Positions 8,683 to 17,987 of a DNA stretch of 64,000 nucleotides are shown here, piece by piece. Under the pieces are notes generated by a model that searched no databases, was not told the origin of the DNA, and was given only the letters and a program-made list of their open reading frames with translations. Position 1 is the first letter of the stretch. Every line of letters begins with the position of its first letter. The translations under genes and the position numbers were made by a program. The stretch lies in assembly GCF_035195345.1 (NCBI RefSeq), contig NZ_CP136574.1, positions 2,037,871-2,101,870 of the forward strand, given 5' to 3'. The DNA comes from Flavobacterium sp. Its GTDB lineage: Bacteria > Bacteroidota > Bacteroidia > Flavobacteriales > Flavobacteriaceae.

Positions 8683-10518
8683 ATGAAAAAAATAATTTTC
8701 TCATTTGTCGCTCTATTCACACTTTCGCTAGCGGCACAAATTGACCGAATAGAACCACCTTTTTGGTACGAAGGCATGAATAAATCCGAAGTTCAAGTAT
8801 TGTTTTACGGAAAGAATATTGCTCAGAATTCGGTAACTGTTTCAAACAATGTTGTAATTACGAATGTAACTAAAACCGAAAATCCAAATTACTTTTTCGT
8901 TACAATTGATACTAAAAATGTAAAAGCACAAGAACTACAATTTACGTTTACCAATGGTAAAAAATCATTCAAAAGAAATTTCGAAATTAAAAAGAGAAGA
9001 CCGAATTCGGCGCTTCGTAAAAGTTTTGATGCTTCCGATGTAATGTATTTGTTAATGCCAGATCGTTTTGCAAATGGAAATCCAAACAACGATTCATACT
9101 CAGAATTACAAGAAAAAGCCAACAGAAGTTTACCAGGCGGAAGACATGGTGGCGATATTCAAGGAATCATCAATAATTTAGATTATATCAAAGAATTAGG
9201 TGCAACGGCAATTTGGAGTACGCCAATGTGTGAAGATAATGACAAAGGCTATTCGTATCATACTTACGGACAATCTGATGTGTATAAAATTGATTCACGT
9301 TACGGAACCAATGAAGAATACAAAAAGTTAGCCGATGAAATGCACAAACGTGATATGAAATTAATCAAAGATTATGTTACCAATCATTGGGGTGCCGAAC
9401 ATTGGATGTTTAAAGACATGCCAACATACGATTGGTTTCATCAATTTCCAGGTTACAAACAAAGTAACTACCGCATGACGACGCAGTATGACACAAATGG
9501 TTCAAAACGCGACGCCAAATACTGTATGGATGGATGGTTTGTGCCAAGTATGCCCGATTTAAATCAATCAAATCCTTTAGTTTTGAATTATTTAATTCAG
9601 AATGCGATTTGGTGGATTGAGTATGCTGATTTAGATGGTTTCCGTGTCGATACTTATTCGTACAACGATAAAGAAGGCATCGCAAAATGGACAAAAGCGA
9701 TTACTGATGAATACCCTTATTTCAATATCGTAGGAGAAGTTTGGATGCACGATCAAGCACAAATTTCGTATTGGCAAAAGGATAGTCCAATTGCGAAAAT
9801 TCAAAGTTATAATTCGTCTTTACCAAGTGTAATGGATTTTACGTTGCACGATGTTTTTGGAAACGTTTTTTATGAAGACAGAGCCGATTGGAGCAATGGT
9901 ATGATTAAATTTTACGAGAATTTTGTAAATGATTTCTTGTATGCTGACCCAAATAATCTATTGATTTTCTTAGAGAATCACGATACAGGTCGTTTCAATC
10001 AAATTTATCAAAATGATTTCAAAAAATACCAATTGGGAATGACCATAATGGCAACCATGAGAGGAATTCCTCAATTATATTACGGTTCTGAAATTGGAAT
10101 GGCGGGTGACAAAGGAAAAGGAGATGCTGATATTCGTCAAGATTTTCCGGGTGGTTGGAAAGGCGATACAAATAATGCTTTTTTAACCAGTCGAAGAACT
10201 GCTGAACAAGCCAAATTTTTCGATTTTTCAAAAAAAGTATTAAATTGGAGAAAAGATAAAGCCGTAATTCACACCGGAAAATTAACGCACTATATTCCTG
10301 AAAATAACGTATATGTGTATTTCCGACATAATGATAAGGAAACGGTTATGGTAGTAATTAATAACGCTCCCGATGTACAAAAATTTAGTCTAGAACGTTT
10401 TCAAGAAAATATCAAATTGTTTACTTCAGCAAATGATATTCTTTCAGGAAAAACAATCGATTTGAAAAGTGAATTATCAATTGAAGGAAAAACTTCCATG
10501 ATTTTAGAATTGAAATAA
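8683..10518 (+). CDS. secreted GH13 alpha-amylase / neopullulanase-type enzyme
   Basis: A signal peptide (MKKIIFSFVALFTLSLAAQ, no lipobox cysteine) is followed by an N-terminal immunoglobulin-like domain typical of cyclomaltodextrinase/neopullulanase enzymes (about 20-105), then a GH13 barrel from DVMYLLMPDRFANGNPNND. Catalytic residues are visible: nucleophile Asp323 in DGFRVDTYSY, acid Glu352 in IVGEVW, and Asp434 in LENHDTGRF. The C-terminal beta-domain ends at LELK with no sorting domain, so a periplasmic SusA-like role is the best inference. The gene abuts the following esterase gene with no gap. Confidence 0.93.
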   Translation: MKKIIFSFVALFTLSLAAQIDRIEPPFWYEGMNKSEVQVLFYGKNIAQNSVTVSNNVVITNVTKTENPNYFFVTIDTKNVKAQELQFTFTNGKKSFKRNFEIKKRRPNSALRKSFDASDVMYLLMPDRFANGNPNNDSYSELQEKANRSLPGGRHGGDIQGIINNLDYIKELGATAIWSTPMCEDNDKGYSYHTYGQSDVYKIDSRYGTNEEYKKLADEMHKRDMKLIKDYVTNHWGAEHWMFKDMPTYDWFHQFPGYKQSNYRMTTQYDTNGSKRDAKYCMDGWFVPSMPDLNQSNPLVLNYLIQNAIWWIEYADLDGFRVDTYSYNDKEGIAKWTKAITDEYPYFNIVGEVWMHDQAQISYWQKDSPIAKIQSYNSSLPSVMDFTLHDVFGNVFYEDRADWSNGMIKFYENFVNDFLYADPNNLLIFLENHDTGRFNQIYQNDFKKYQLGMTIMATMRGIPQLYYGSEIGMAGDKGKGDADIRQDFPGGWKGDTNNAFLTSRRTAEQAKFFDFSKKVLNWRKDKAVIHTGKLTHYIPENNVYVYFRHNDKETVMVVINNAPDVQKFSLERFQENIKLFTSANDILSGKTIDLKSELSIEGKTSMILELK

Positions 10519-11466
10519 ATGAAACAAGTATTATTCTTTATATTATTCTCTTGTTTTGCTTTTTCTCAAAGCAAGATAAAATCCTATGCTCTTGAAAATT
10601 CAGGAAATTTTGAGGGGAATATTGAAAGAGTGGATAGCTTTCCTTCTAAATATATTGTACCACGAACAGTTGATGTTTGGTTGCCAAAGGAATATTCCAA
10701 ATCAAAAAAATACAATGTTTTGTATATGCACGATGGCCAAATGCTGTTTGATTCAACTAAAACTTGGAATAAACAAGAATGGAAAGTTGATGAAGTTACC
10801 TCGCAATTAATGAGAGAAAATAAGGTGAAGGAATTTATTGTGGTTGCTATTTGGAATATTCCCAACTTACGCCACATGGATTTGTATCCAAAAAAACCTT
10901 ACGAATCACTTTCAAAAGAGTTTAAAGAGAAAATTCAAATCGAAGCTAAAAAATCACAATTTCCATTTGATGACAGTAAAATCAATTCCGACAACTATTT
11001 GAAGTTCATTGTAGAAGAATTGAAACCTTACATTGATAAAAAGTATTCTGTTTTTACAACGGCAAATCACACAGCCATTATGGGTTCAAGTATGGGCGGA
11101 TTAATTTCAATATATGCTTTGTGTGAATATCCAACTATTTTTGGAAAAGCGGCTTGTTTATCAACGCATTGGATTGGATTTAGAGAATTTGAAAACAATC
11201 CAATACCTGAATCCTTTTTTGCTTACATGGAAAAGAATTTACCCGAAGCTAAGAACCACAAAATATATTTTGATTACGGAACCCAAACATTAGATGCGTA
11301 CTATTTAAAATATGAATATCGAGTGGATGAAATTTTAAAATCAAAAGGTTATTCAACTGCGGATTCTCGAAATTTAAAATTTGAAGACGAAAATCATTCG
11401 GAAGCTTCTTGGCAAAAAAGAATCAATATTCCATTAGAATTTATGTTTGGAAAATTAATAAAATAA
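10519..11466 (+). CDS. secreted alpha/beta-hydrolase-fold esterase (Fes/esterase D-like)
   Basis: The 315-residue protein has a short signal peptide (MKQVLFFILFSCFAFSQS) and an esterase domain with VDVWLPKEYSKSKKYNVLYMHDGQMLFD, the nucleophile elbow GSSMGG (Ser191) and a probable catalytic histidine in DENHSEASW (His293). This is the Pfam Esterase type also seen in enterochelin esterases and acetyl/feruloyl esterases. It starts directly after the GH13 stop and 3 nt precede the next gene, so it belongs to the starch operon. Its substrate is unknown; removal of acyl groups from decorated glucans is one possibility (inference). Confidence 0.85.
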   Translation: MKQVLFFILFSCFAFSQSKIKSYALENSGNFEGNIERVDSFPSKYIVPRTVDVWLPKEYSKSKKYNVLYMHDGQMLFDSTKTWNKQEWKVDEVTSQLMRENKVKEFIVVAIWNIPNLRHMDLYPKKPYESLSKEFKEKIQIEAKKSQFPFDDSKINSDNYLKFIVEELKPYIDKKYSVFTTANHTAIMGSSMGGLISIYALCEYPTIFGKAACLSTHWIGFREFENNPIPESFFAYMEKNLPEAKNHKIYFDYGTQTLDAYYLKYEYRVDEILKSKGYSTADSRNLKFEDENHSEASWQKRINIPLEFMFGKLIK

Positions 11467-11469
11467 ATA

Positions 11470-12903
11470 ATGAAAAAGACTATCATTACTGCATTAGCAG
11501 TTTTAACTTTATTCAGTTGTAAAAATGAAACTGAAAAATCAGCAGAAAATTCAAAAACTGAAATTGCAAATTTTTCTCCAGATGTAGAGGAAAATGCAGT
11601 TATTTATGAAGTAAACATCCGTCAGTATTCCCCTGAAGGAACTTTTAATGCATTTACAAAAGACATTCCGCAATTGAAAGAATTAGGTGTAAAAATTATT
11701 TGGGTAATGCCTATTTTTCCAATCTCACAAACGAAAAGAAAAGCAACTGGAGGCGATGATAGTAAATTTGCTTCAGAAATGCCGGCAGCGGAGCAACACA
11801 AATATTTAGGAAGTTATTATGCCGTTTCTGATTTCAAAAAAGTAAATCCGGAGTTTGGAACAATTGAAGATTTCAGAAATTTAGTAAAAACAGCTCACGA
11901 TAATGGTATTTATGTAATTTTAGATTGGGTGCCAAATCACACTGGTTGGGATCATGTTTGGATTAAAAATCATCCAGAATATTACACTAAAAATGCTAAA
12001 GGAGAAATCATAGACCCGATCAATCCTGAAACTGGAAAATCTTGGGGTTGGTCAGATGTTGCCGACTTAAATTACGACAATCAAGGTTTGCGAAAAGAAA
12101 TGACAGCCGATATGTTGCATTGGATTAAAAATGAAAATATTGATGGTTTTCGTTGTGATGTGGCAAGTAATGTGCCTTTAGATTATTGGCAGCAAGCAAT
12201 TCCGCAATTAAGAAAAGAGAAAAATATCTTTATGTTAGCGGAAGCTTGGGAGCCAGAATTATTAAAAGATGGTTTGTTTGATATGGCGTATGGTTGGGAA
12301 GCGCATCATACAATGAATAGAATTGCTCAAGGAAAAAATTCGGTGAAAGATTGGGATAAACTTATTTTAGACAATCAAAAAAAATATAACACTAATGATA
12401 TTTTAATGAATTTTGTTGATAATCACGATGAAAATTCTTGGAATGGCACTACAAAAAGTAGACTTGCAAAAGCAGAAGAGGCAATGACTGCATTGTCCTA
12501 TGTGATGCCTGGAATGCCTTTAATATATAGTGGAAACGAATATAGTTTGAATCATAGTTTGAAATTCTTCGAAAAAGATTCAATACCTAAAACTAAAGGC
12601 GCAGCATGGGAACTCAGAAGAAAATTAGGAAAATTAAAGACCGAAAATAGCGCTTTAAATGGTGGAAAAAAATCAGCCTCCTATAAAAAAATTAAAACAT
12701 CTAATGATACAGAAATTTTAGCATTTGAGCGTAAAAAAAACGGCGAGAAAATTATTTATATAGCTAATTTATCAGATAAAACAATAAGTACAAGTTTGCC
12801 AATTAATGGAGAATTTGTGGATTTTATAACAGGTAAGAAAATTATATTTGATGCCAAGTTAAATACACAATTGCAACCTTGGCAATATTACATTTTAAAT
12901 TAA
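11470..12903 (+). CDS. GH13 alpha-amylase lipoprotein (SusG-like role)
   Basis: The N terminus MKKTIITALAVLTLFSCKNETEKS is a lipoprotein signal with cysteine at position 17. The GH13 barrel begins at AVIYEVNIRQYSPEGTFNAF and carries DWVPNHTGWDHVW, nucleophile Asp230 (DGFRCDVAS), acid Glu258 (MLAEAWEPE) and Asp320 (FVDNHDENSW). At 477 residues it lacks the starch-binding insertion of Bacteroides SusG. Acidic/polar residues directly after the cysteine (KNETEK) are compatible with outer-membrane or surface retention, but the sequence alone does not settle which face. It is the last gene of the run and is followed by a strong terminator. Confidence 0.92.
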   Translation: MKKTIITALAVLTLFSCKNETEKSAENSKTEIANFSPDVEENAVIYEVNIRQYSPEGTFNAFTKDIPQLKELGVKIIWVMPIFPISQTKRKATGGDDSKFASEMPAAEQHKYLGSYYAVSDFKKVNPEFGTIEDFRNLVKTAHDNGIYVILDWVPNHTGWDHVWIKNHPEYYTKNAKGEIIDPINPETGKSWGWSDVADLNYDNQGLRKEMTADMLHWIKNENIDGFRCDVASNVPLDYWQQAIPQLRKEKNIFMLAEAWEPELLKDGLFDMAYGWEAHHTMNRIAQGKNSVKDWDKLILDNQKKYNTNDILMNFVDNHDENSWNGTTKSRLAKAEEAMTALSYVMPGMPLIYSGNEYSLNHSLKFFEKDSIPKTKGAAWELRRKLGKLKTENSALNGGKKSASYKKIKTSNDTEILAFERKKNGEKIIYIANLSDKTISTSLPINGEFVDFITGKKIIFDAKLNTQLQPWQYYILN

Positions 12904-12923
12904 AGTTGATTTATTTTTTTGAG

Positions 12924-12956
12924 AAGTCCTGTTGTTTTAAATAACGGGACTTTTTG
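12924..12956 (+). terminator. rho-independent terminator of the starch operon
   Basis: AAGTCCTGTT (12924-12933) pairs with AACGGGACTT (12943-12952), including one G-T pair, followed by a T-run. It closes the rightward operon that began at 2129. Confidence 0.85.
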
Positions 12957-12985
12957 TTTGAATTGAAAATTAACTCCGATATTTG
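12957..12985 (+). promoter_or_regulatory. putative promoter for the HI0933-type flavoprotein
   Basis: TTTG at 12957-12960 and GATATTTG at 12978-12985 are 17 nt apart and match the Bacteroidota -33/-7 pattern (TTTG, TAnnTTTG) with one mismatch. The -33 element overlaps the T-tail of the preceding terminator. The predicted start of transcription lies only a few bases before the TTG start codon. Confidence 0.5.
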
Positions 12986-12999
12986 CAAAAACAAATCCA

Positions 13000-14223
13000 T
13001 TGAACTCAAAATACGACATCATTATTATTGGCGGAGGCGCTGCCGGGTTTTTTACTGCAATTAACATTGTAGAGAAGAATTCAAACCTAAAAGTAGCTAT
13101 ACTTGAAAGAGGAAAAAGTGTTTTAGAAAAAGTTCGAATTTCTGGTGGTGGGCGATGCAATGTTACACATGCGTGTTTTGTGCCAAATGATTTAGTAAAA
13201 TTTTATCCGCGTGGCGAGCGCGAGTTAAAAGGGCCATTTAATCAATTTTGTTCTGGCGATACTATAGATTGGTTTGAAAAACATGGTGTAGAACTTAAAA
13301 TTGAAGAAGACGGACGAATGTTTCCTATTTCAAATTCGTCACAAACGATAATTGATTGTTTTCAAGAAGCGGTAAAAAAGCTGAAAATTGATGTTTTAAC
13401 TAATCATAGTGTTCAGGAATTGGACAAAACGGATTCGCATTGGAAAGTAACCACAACACAAGAAGTTTTTACCTGTGATAAAATTGTAATGGCTTCAGGA
13501 AGTAATCCGAAAATGTGGGAATTACTACAAAATTTGGGTCACTCGATTATTGAACCAGTTCCTTCGTTGTTTACTTTTAACATTAAAGACCCAAGAATTA
13601 AAGATTTAATGGGGCTTTCTGCAGTAGCTTCAGTAAAGGTTAAGAAATCCAAACTAGAAGCGTCTGGACCTTTGTTAATTACGCATTGGGGCATGAGTGG
13701 ACCCGGAATTTTAAGACTTTCGGCCTGGGGAGCAAGAGAATTAGCTGAAAAAAAATACCAGTTCGCCATTCAAGTCAATTGGTTAAACGAAACCACTTTT
13801 GAAGAAGCGCTAGATTTGTTGAAAGACATCAAAGAAGAAAACGCCAAAAAATTAGTTGCTAAATATGCATATTTTGAATTGCCAAAACGCCTTTGGGAAA
13901 ATTTGGTAAAAGCAGCTGGAATTTCGGAAGAACTAAAATGGGCCGATCTAAATAAAAAACATCTCCATTCGTTCATTGAACAACTTACAAATGGCGAATT
14001 TCACGTAAATGGAAAAAGCACTTTCAAAGAAGAATTTGTAACCGCAGGTGGAATCGACTTAAAAGAAGTGAATTTCAAAACTATGGAAAGCAAAATTTTA
14101 CCAAATGTTTATTTTGCAGGAGAAATTTTAAATATCGATGCTATTACAGGTGGATTCAACTTCCAAAATGCATGGACAGGCGGATTTATTGTGGCTAATT
14201 CTATAACATTGCTTGAATCATAG
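13000..14223 (+). CDS. HI0933/YhiN-family FAD-dependent oxidoreductase (flavoprotein)
   Basis: The 407-residue protein starts with a dinucleotide-binding Rossmann motif (YDIIIIGGGAAGFFTAINI, residues 5-23), followed by the family signature VRISGGGRCNVTHA and a C-terminal FAD-binding segment (NVYFAGEILNIDAITGGFNFQNAWTGG, cut here by family knowledge). This matches the BaiN/YhiN group of flavoproteins, whose physiological substrates are mostly unknown. The start must be TTG at 13000 because no ATG occurs before the Rossmann motif. Its 3' end overlaps the convergent lipoprotein gene by 23 bp. Confidence 0.88.
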   Translation: MNSKYDIIIIGGGAAGFFTAINIVEKNSNLKVAILERGKSVLEKVRISGGGRCNVTHACFVPNDLVKFYPRGERELKGPFNQFCSGDTIDWFEKHGVELKIEEDGRMFPISNSSQTIIDCFQEAVKKLKIDVLTNHSVQELDKTDSHWKVTTTQEVFTCDKIVMASGSNPKMWELLQNLGHSIIEPVPSLFTFNIKDPRIKDLMGLSAVASVKVKKSKLEASGPLLITHWGMSGPGILRLSAWGARELAEKKYQFAIQVNWLNETTFEEALDLLKDIKEENAKKLVAKYAYFELPKRLWENLVKAAGISEELKWADLNKKHLHSFIEQLTNGEFHVNGKSTFKEEFVTAGGIDLKEVNFKTMESKILPNVYFAGEILNIDAITGGFNFQNAWTGGFIVANSITLLES

Positions 14224-15559
14224 CGCTGTAAGTTACTATCTTGATTTTATCTACTAACGATTGTAAAGCATCTTGTTCAGCAAGTTCAGTGCTTGAACCA
14301 ATTCCAATGATGTTGTGAAGTGTTTCTTGATAAACAATATGATTATTGGTGTTGGTAATTTTAATTCGACTTTCAAGTTTCGTAGAAATTTTACCATTTA
14401 CTTGTAAGTTCTCAATCTTTTTACTTTCAATAGTAATAGTGTAATCTTTTTTTGCTTTTTTTGAAGCTAAAGAGAAATAGTCGGCAGAAAAAATCTGAAA
14501 TAATTCATCTTCTAACGCATTTAAATTTTTCTTAGTGTCCTCCATCAAATAAATATCAAATTCAATTGTAGGTAATTGTTTTGAAATGGCTATTTCGAAT
14601 TTTTTGGATTGATAATTTTCAAATATTTTTTGGACTACACGATTTTGGCTTAAGTTTTTTACTAATGAATAGGTGTCTAAAACAGCAGTAATTTTCTCTG
14701 AATTGTTTTTGCTGCAATTTCTAGGAATTACTAAAGAAATAGTGCCATTGCTTTCTGAAACTAAATTCAAACTTTGTCCTGGTAGCCATGAATATAAAAC
14801 AGAAACTGGGATGTTGCTCAAAGTTTTATTATGTGATTGAATCATAATAGGTTGAATCCGAATTTCTTTTGCATCTGAGGCATGTTTGATGTTCAGTTGT
14901 TTTATGGGGAACGATATTTCGATTTGGTTCAAATTAGTAAAAATAGTATTCATTAAAAAGCTAACGTATGGTTTTTCCATCTGATTATCGTTGTAACGTA
15001 AATCTTCATTTAAAAACTCGCTGATATCTTCTAATGCTAAAATTTGTTGTTTAATTGCTTCAGAAAAATCTTTTTCATTGTTCAATTTTTTTGCATAATC
15101 AAACTTAAAAATAGAAGTCTCTAATGCTTTGTTTATTCTAGCTTTTCTTAATTGTTGGTGTTTTTGTTTTGATAAGGTCAAATAGGTATAGAAATAGTTT
15201 TCGGTTTCAAAAACATCAACAATATCATAGCCTTCCAAGTAAGTAGCACTTGAAACCATGCTATTCATTCGATAAAATTCATTAAAAGTATCATCGTATT
15301 GAAAAACGTTCAATGAATTATTACTAGTAACGGTAACTGAAATACTGTTTGAAATTTCAGTTAGCGCCATTTTTTGTGCTTTTTCTCGGTAATCAGTTGA
15401 CGATTTTGGAGCCATTCCAATTCCTATATAATTGAAATTGCTTAGAGGTGTTTTAGATACCCATTCTGGAGCATTTTCAGGAATTACGGCGTTGTTTTTA
15501 GAACTTCCGCATGAGAAAAAAATAATAAAACTAGTAAGTAAAACGATATATTTAAGCAT
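14201..15559 (-). CDS. LPP20-like lipoprotein, 452 residues
   Basis: The signal MKYIVLLTSFIIFFSCGSSK (from residue 2 on) ends in a lipobox cysteine. Next comes PEWVSKTPLSNFNYIGIGMAPKS and REKAQKMALTEISNSISVTV, the pattern of LPP20-type domains (P-x-W motif, G-x-G, then a helix rich in A and E). The remaining 300 residues are predicted mixed alpha/beta and show no family I recognise. It is the downstream partner of the TPR/CsgG-like lipoprotein gene, with which it overlaps by 1 nt. LPP20 proteins include FlgP of polar flagella, but this window shows no flagellar genes. Role unknown. Confidence 0.75.
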   Translation of the reverse strand: MLKYIVLLTSFIIFFSCGSSKNNAVIPENAPEWVSKTPLSNFNYIGIGMAPKSSTDYREKAQKMALTEISNSISVTVTSNNSLNVFQYDDTFNEFYRMNSMVSSATYLEGYDIVDVFETENYFYTYLTLSKQKHQQLRKARINKALETSIFKFDYAKKLNNEKDFSEAIKQQILALEDISEFLNEDLRYNDNQMEKPYVSFLMNTIFTNLNQIEISFPIKQLNIKHASDAKEIRIQPIMIQSHNKTLSNIPVSVLYSWLPGQSLNLVSESNGTISLVIPRNCSKNNSEKITAVLDTYSLVKNLSQNRVVQKIFENYQSKKFEIAISKQLPTIEFDIYLMEDTKKNLNALEDELFQIFSADYFSLASKKAKKDYTITIESKKIENLQVNGKISTKLESRIKITNTNNHIVYQETLHNIIGIGSSTELAEQDALQSLVDKIKIVTYSAMIQAML

Positions 15560-17193
15560 TATTCTTCTGGATTAAAAAGCAAAATTTCAGAAACAATTCG
15601 TTTTCTAAAATCGGTTAAAATATTGTCAGCTAATGATTGACTATTAATTTGATCGCTAGTTTGAAAAAGTGCTTGTAAGTTATTATAGTTTGATTCGTCT
15701 ATTATAATTTGGTTGGCAATTGTGCGAGTAGGGTAGATTAATTTATAATTCGAATTATTGTTTCTAGCATATCTAATTTGTTTTTCATCTCTTTTTTGGA
15801 TGGTTTTTTGCATCAAAATTTTGCCGGTTGCAATTTCAACTAATCGATAGGTAATATTTGATTGTAGTGAGGTTCTTTTTTCATATTCTTTATACACTAC
15901 TGATTTTTCAACAAGCGAATCAGCACCATTACGTGTTTTTAGTTTTGTTACTTCTAACCCATTAACATCATAACTTCTTACAGGTTCATCTTGTAATTGA
16001 TATTGATTAATATGAATGGTTAAAATGGCTTTAGCATTTGTTCTTGTATACGAATTTTCTATGTAAAGCTTTAATTGAGAATTGTTTTTACTGGTTTCTG
16101 AAATATTATAGTAAGGAGAAGAAACATCATTACTACCTTTGATGATTTTTACAAACGGATTTTTACTTGCTAAAATATCTTCAATAACTGCATTTTGAAT
16201 ATTACTTTCAAACCCATTTGAATTTCTTACTCTATACGATTCCACAATAATTGGATATTCAGCACATACTAAAGCATCAGATTTTAATTCGTCAGTATTT
16301 TTGTAACCATCAAATCTTTGAATAATTTCATCCAAGCCTATACAAGCCGTTCTGCATTTTCCTTTTTTCAAATCTTTAACTGCTTTGCGATAAAAAGGTT
16401 CGCTCGCAGCTTCTCTATATAGGTTTTTTACATCTAAATAGTTATTATTAATGTTTTTTACTTGCTCAAAAGCCAATTCAGCTTCTTTAAAGTTTTCTTG
16501 CATTAAATAATAACTTCCTTCTTTGTAGCGTTCATTTAAAGCTAGTTGTAATTTGTTTTTTACGTCTTTATAATTAGTTTCACGTAAGTAAATTTGATTC
16601 CATTTTTCGTAAGCTGGCATATATTTTTTCTCTCCAAAAAGTTGAACACCACTTAAATAAACAGGCTCGTTTACTGCTATGCTAAGTTGTTTAGGAGTGT
16701 CTTTGTAATTAGGATTAAAACGGGAAATATCATTAAAAATACTTTCCGCTTCCATGAATTTTTGTTCTGATAGATATTTTATTCCTATTTCATACTGATC
16801 AATTAAATATTGATCTAAATTTTTATTATAAATGGCTTTAGTTTGCTGGTCGATATCCAAATTTTTTGTAAAAGTGTTTACTTGGTTAACAAAAGTATTT
16901 AGATTATAATATTCATTTACAACGCCCTCTTTGTCTTCTTTTTCATTTTTTGTAGCAATAGCAAAAGCAGTTTCAGAAATATGCAATTGTGCACTTCTTC
17001 TTAAAGCATTTTCAATTTCAGGGAGATTCGTTTTTCTATACAAAACCCCTAAATAAAGTTCTGAGGCTTGTTTGAAGTTGCCTAATTTTTCCATTTCTGC
17101 TCCCTTTTTTAAAGTCGAGTTTTTTACACTGCAGGAAAACAGGAATAAAAACAATATGGGTATTAAATGGTTTGTTGTAAAGTTAAATTTCAT
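15559..17193 (-). CDS. TPR-containing lipoprotein with CsgG/LpoB-like C-terminal region, 544 residues
   Basis: The N terminus ...LIPILFLFLFSCSVKNS is a lipoprotein signal with the cysteine at about position 21. Residues 30-310 hold helical repeats of TPR type (EKLGNFKQASELYLGVLY, LSEQKFMEAESIFNDISR, FGEKKYMPAYEKWNQIY, LMQENFKEAELAFEQVK). The C-terminal half, from about residue 320, has alternating strands and an ITYRLVEIATGKILMQK segment like the CsgG/LpoB fold (tentative). The gene starts the two-gene leftward unit and its stop overlaps the start of the LPP20-like gene. Together they look like an outer-membrane lipoprotein complex (inference). Confidence 0.7.
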   Translation of the reverse strand: MKFNFTTNHLIPILFLFLFSCSVKNSTLKKGAEMEKLGNFKQASELYLGVLYRKTNLPEIENALRRSAQLHISETAFAIATKNEKEDKEGVVNEYYNLNTFVNQVNTFTKNLDIDQQTKAIYNKNLDQYLIDQYEIGIKYLSEQKFMEAESIFNDISRFNPNYKDTPKQLSIAVNEPVYLSGVQLFGEKKYMPAYEKWNQIYLRETNYKDVKNKLQLALNERYKEGSYYLMQENFKEAELAFEQVKNINNNYLDVKNLYREAASEPFYRKAVKDLKKGKCRTACIGLDEIIQRFDGYKNTDELKSDALVCAEYPIIVESYRVRNSNGFESNIQNAVIEDILASKNPFVKIIKGSNDVSSPYYNISETSKNNSQLKLYIENSYTRTNAKAILTIHINQYQLQDEPVRSYDVNGLEVTKLKTRNGADSLVEKSVVYKEYEKRTSLQSNITYRLVEIATGKILMQKTIQKRDEKQIRYARNNNSNYKLIYPTRTIANQIIIDESNYNNLQALFQTSDQINSQSLADNILTDFRKRIVSEILLFNPEE

Positions 17194-17244
17194 AAATTGG
17201 CACGTATTTTGTAAAAAAAATATTGTTTCATTACAATTTTAAAA

Positions 17245-17252
17245 CAAAAATA
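17245..17252 (-). promoter_or_regulatory. putative -7 box for the lipoprotein pair
   Basis: On the minus strand this reads TATTTTTG, a match to TAnnTTTG, about 52 bp upstream of the TPR lipoprotein start. No clear -33 TTTG accompanies it, and AT-rich DNA gives such matches by chance. Confidence 0.35.
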
Positions 17253-17350
17253 ACAAACAAACGTTTTTTTTGAGTCGTTTTTTTTGTTAATATTGACAAA
17301 TCTTTCAAATTTGATACCAAAAATAAGTGTTTAACTATAATTATGCAATA

Positions 17351-17935
17351 ATGAGAAAAATTACAAACATGAGAAATACAATTTTAGTAGGTTTATTAAT
17401 GCTTGGTGCGGCTTCTTGTAAAAGTAAAAAAGAAGAAAAACCAGTAGATGCTCCAAAAGGAGAAGTTAAAGTAGAAGTTTTATGTAGTGGACCAAAATAC
17501 TTCACTGATAAAGATTTTTTCAGAGCAAATAGTGTTGGTGAAAGTCCAGATCAAGCAAACTCCAAAAGAATGGCATTGAGTAATGCACGTTTAGAATTAG
17601 CGGGGCAAATTGAAGTAACATTAAAAGCGGTCATTGATAACTATTTTAACGATGTAAATTCAGGCGGGAAACAAGAATACATTGCTAAGTATGAAGGATT
17701 AAGTCGTGAGGTAATCAATCAGTCTATTTCAGGAACAAAAACAATTTGTGAAGAGTTAACAAAAACTGCAACAGGAAAATACAAAACTTATATTGCAATT
17801 GAATTAAATAATTCAGCATTGTTAAACACATTAAACAATAGAATTTCTAATGATGATCGTTTAAAAGTAGATTATAACTACGAAAAATTTAAAGAAACGT
17901 TTTATAAAGAAATGCAAGAAATGGGAAATAAATAA
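17351..17935 (+). CDS. small LPP20-like lipoprotein, divergent from the lipoprotein pair
   Basis: From the ATG at 17351 the product has 194 residues; a GTG at 17327 or the ATG at 17369 are alternatives. MRNTILVGLLMLGAASCKSKKEEK is a lipoprotein signal. The body carries VLCSGPKYFTDKDFFRANSVGESPDQANSKRMALSNARLELAGQIEV, matching LPP20-type proteins in having a glycine-rich strand followed by a helix rich in A, R and E, then TYIAIELNNSALL near the end. It is divergent from the larger LPP20-like and CsgG-like lipoproteins, sharing their fold type, so the three likely act together. A strong terminator follows. Confidence 0.75.
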   Translation: MRKITNMRNTILVGLLMLGAASCKSKKEEKPVDAPKGEVKVEVLCSGPKYFTDKDFFRANSVGESPDQANSKRMALSNARLELAGQIEVTLKAVIDNYFNDVNSGGKQEYIAKYEGLSREVINQSISGTKTICEELTKTATGKYKTYIAIELNNSALLNTLNNRISNDDRLKVDYNYEKFKETFYKEMQEMGNK

Positions 17936-17950
17936 ACCTTTCACCTTATG

Positions 17951-17987
17951 AAAAAGGCGATTTCAATTTTGAAGTCGCCTTTTTTTA
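17951..17987. terminator. bidirectional terminator between convergent genes
   Basis: AGGCGATTTC (17955-17964) pairs with GAAGTCGCCT (17971-17980) over a 6-nt loop, with A-run before and T-run after. It serves the small lipoprotein gene and probably tspO from the other side; its T-run overlaps the last codons of tspO. Confidence 0.88.

Noticed and set aside
17327..17350. GTG start for the small LPP20-like lipoprotein
   Set aside because: It would add eight residues before the signal peptide with no benefit; ATG at 17351 or 17369 gives a normal lipoprotein signal.
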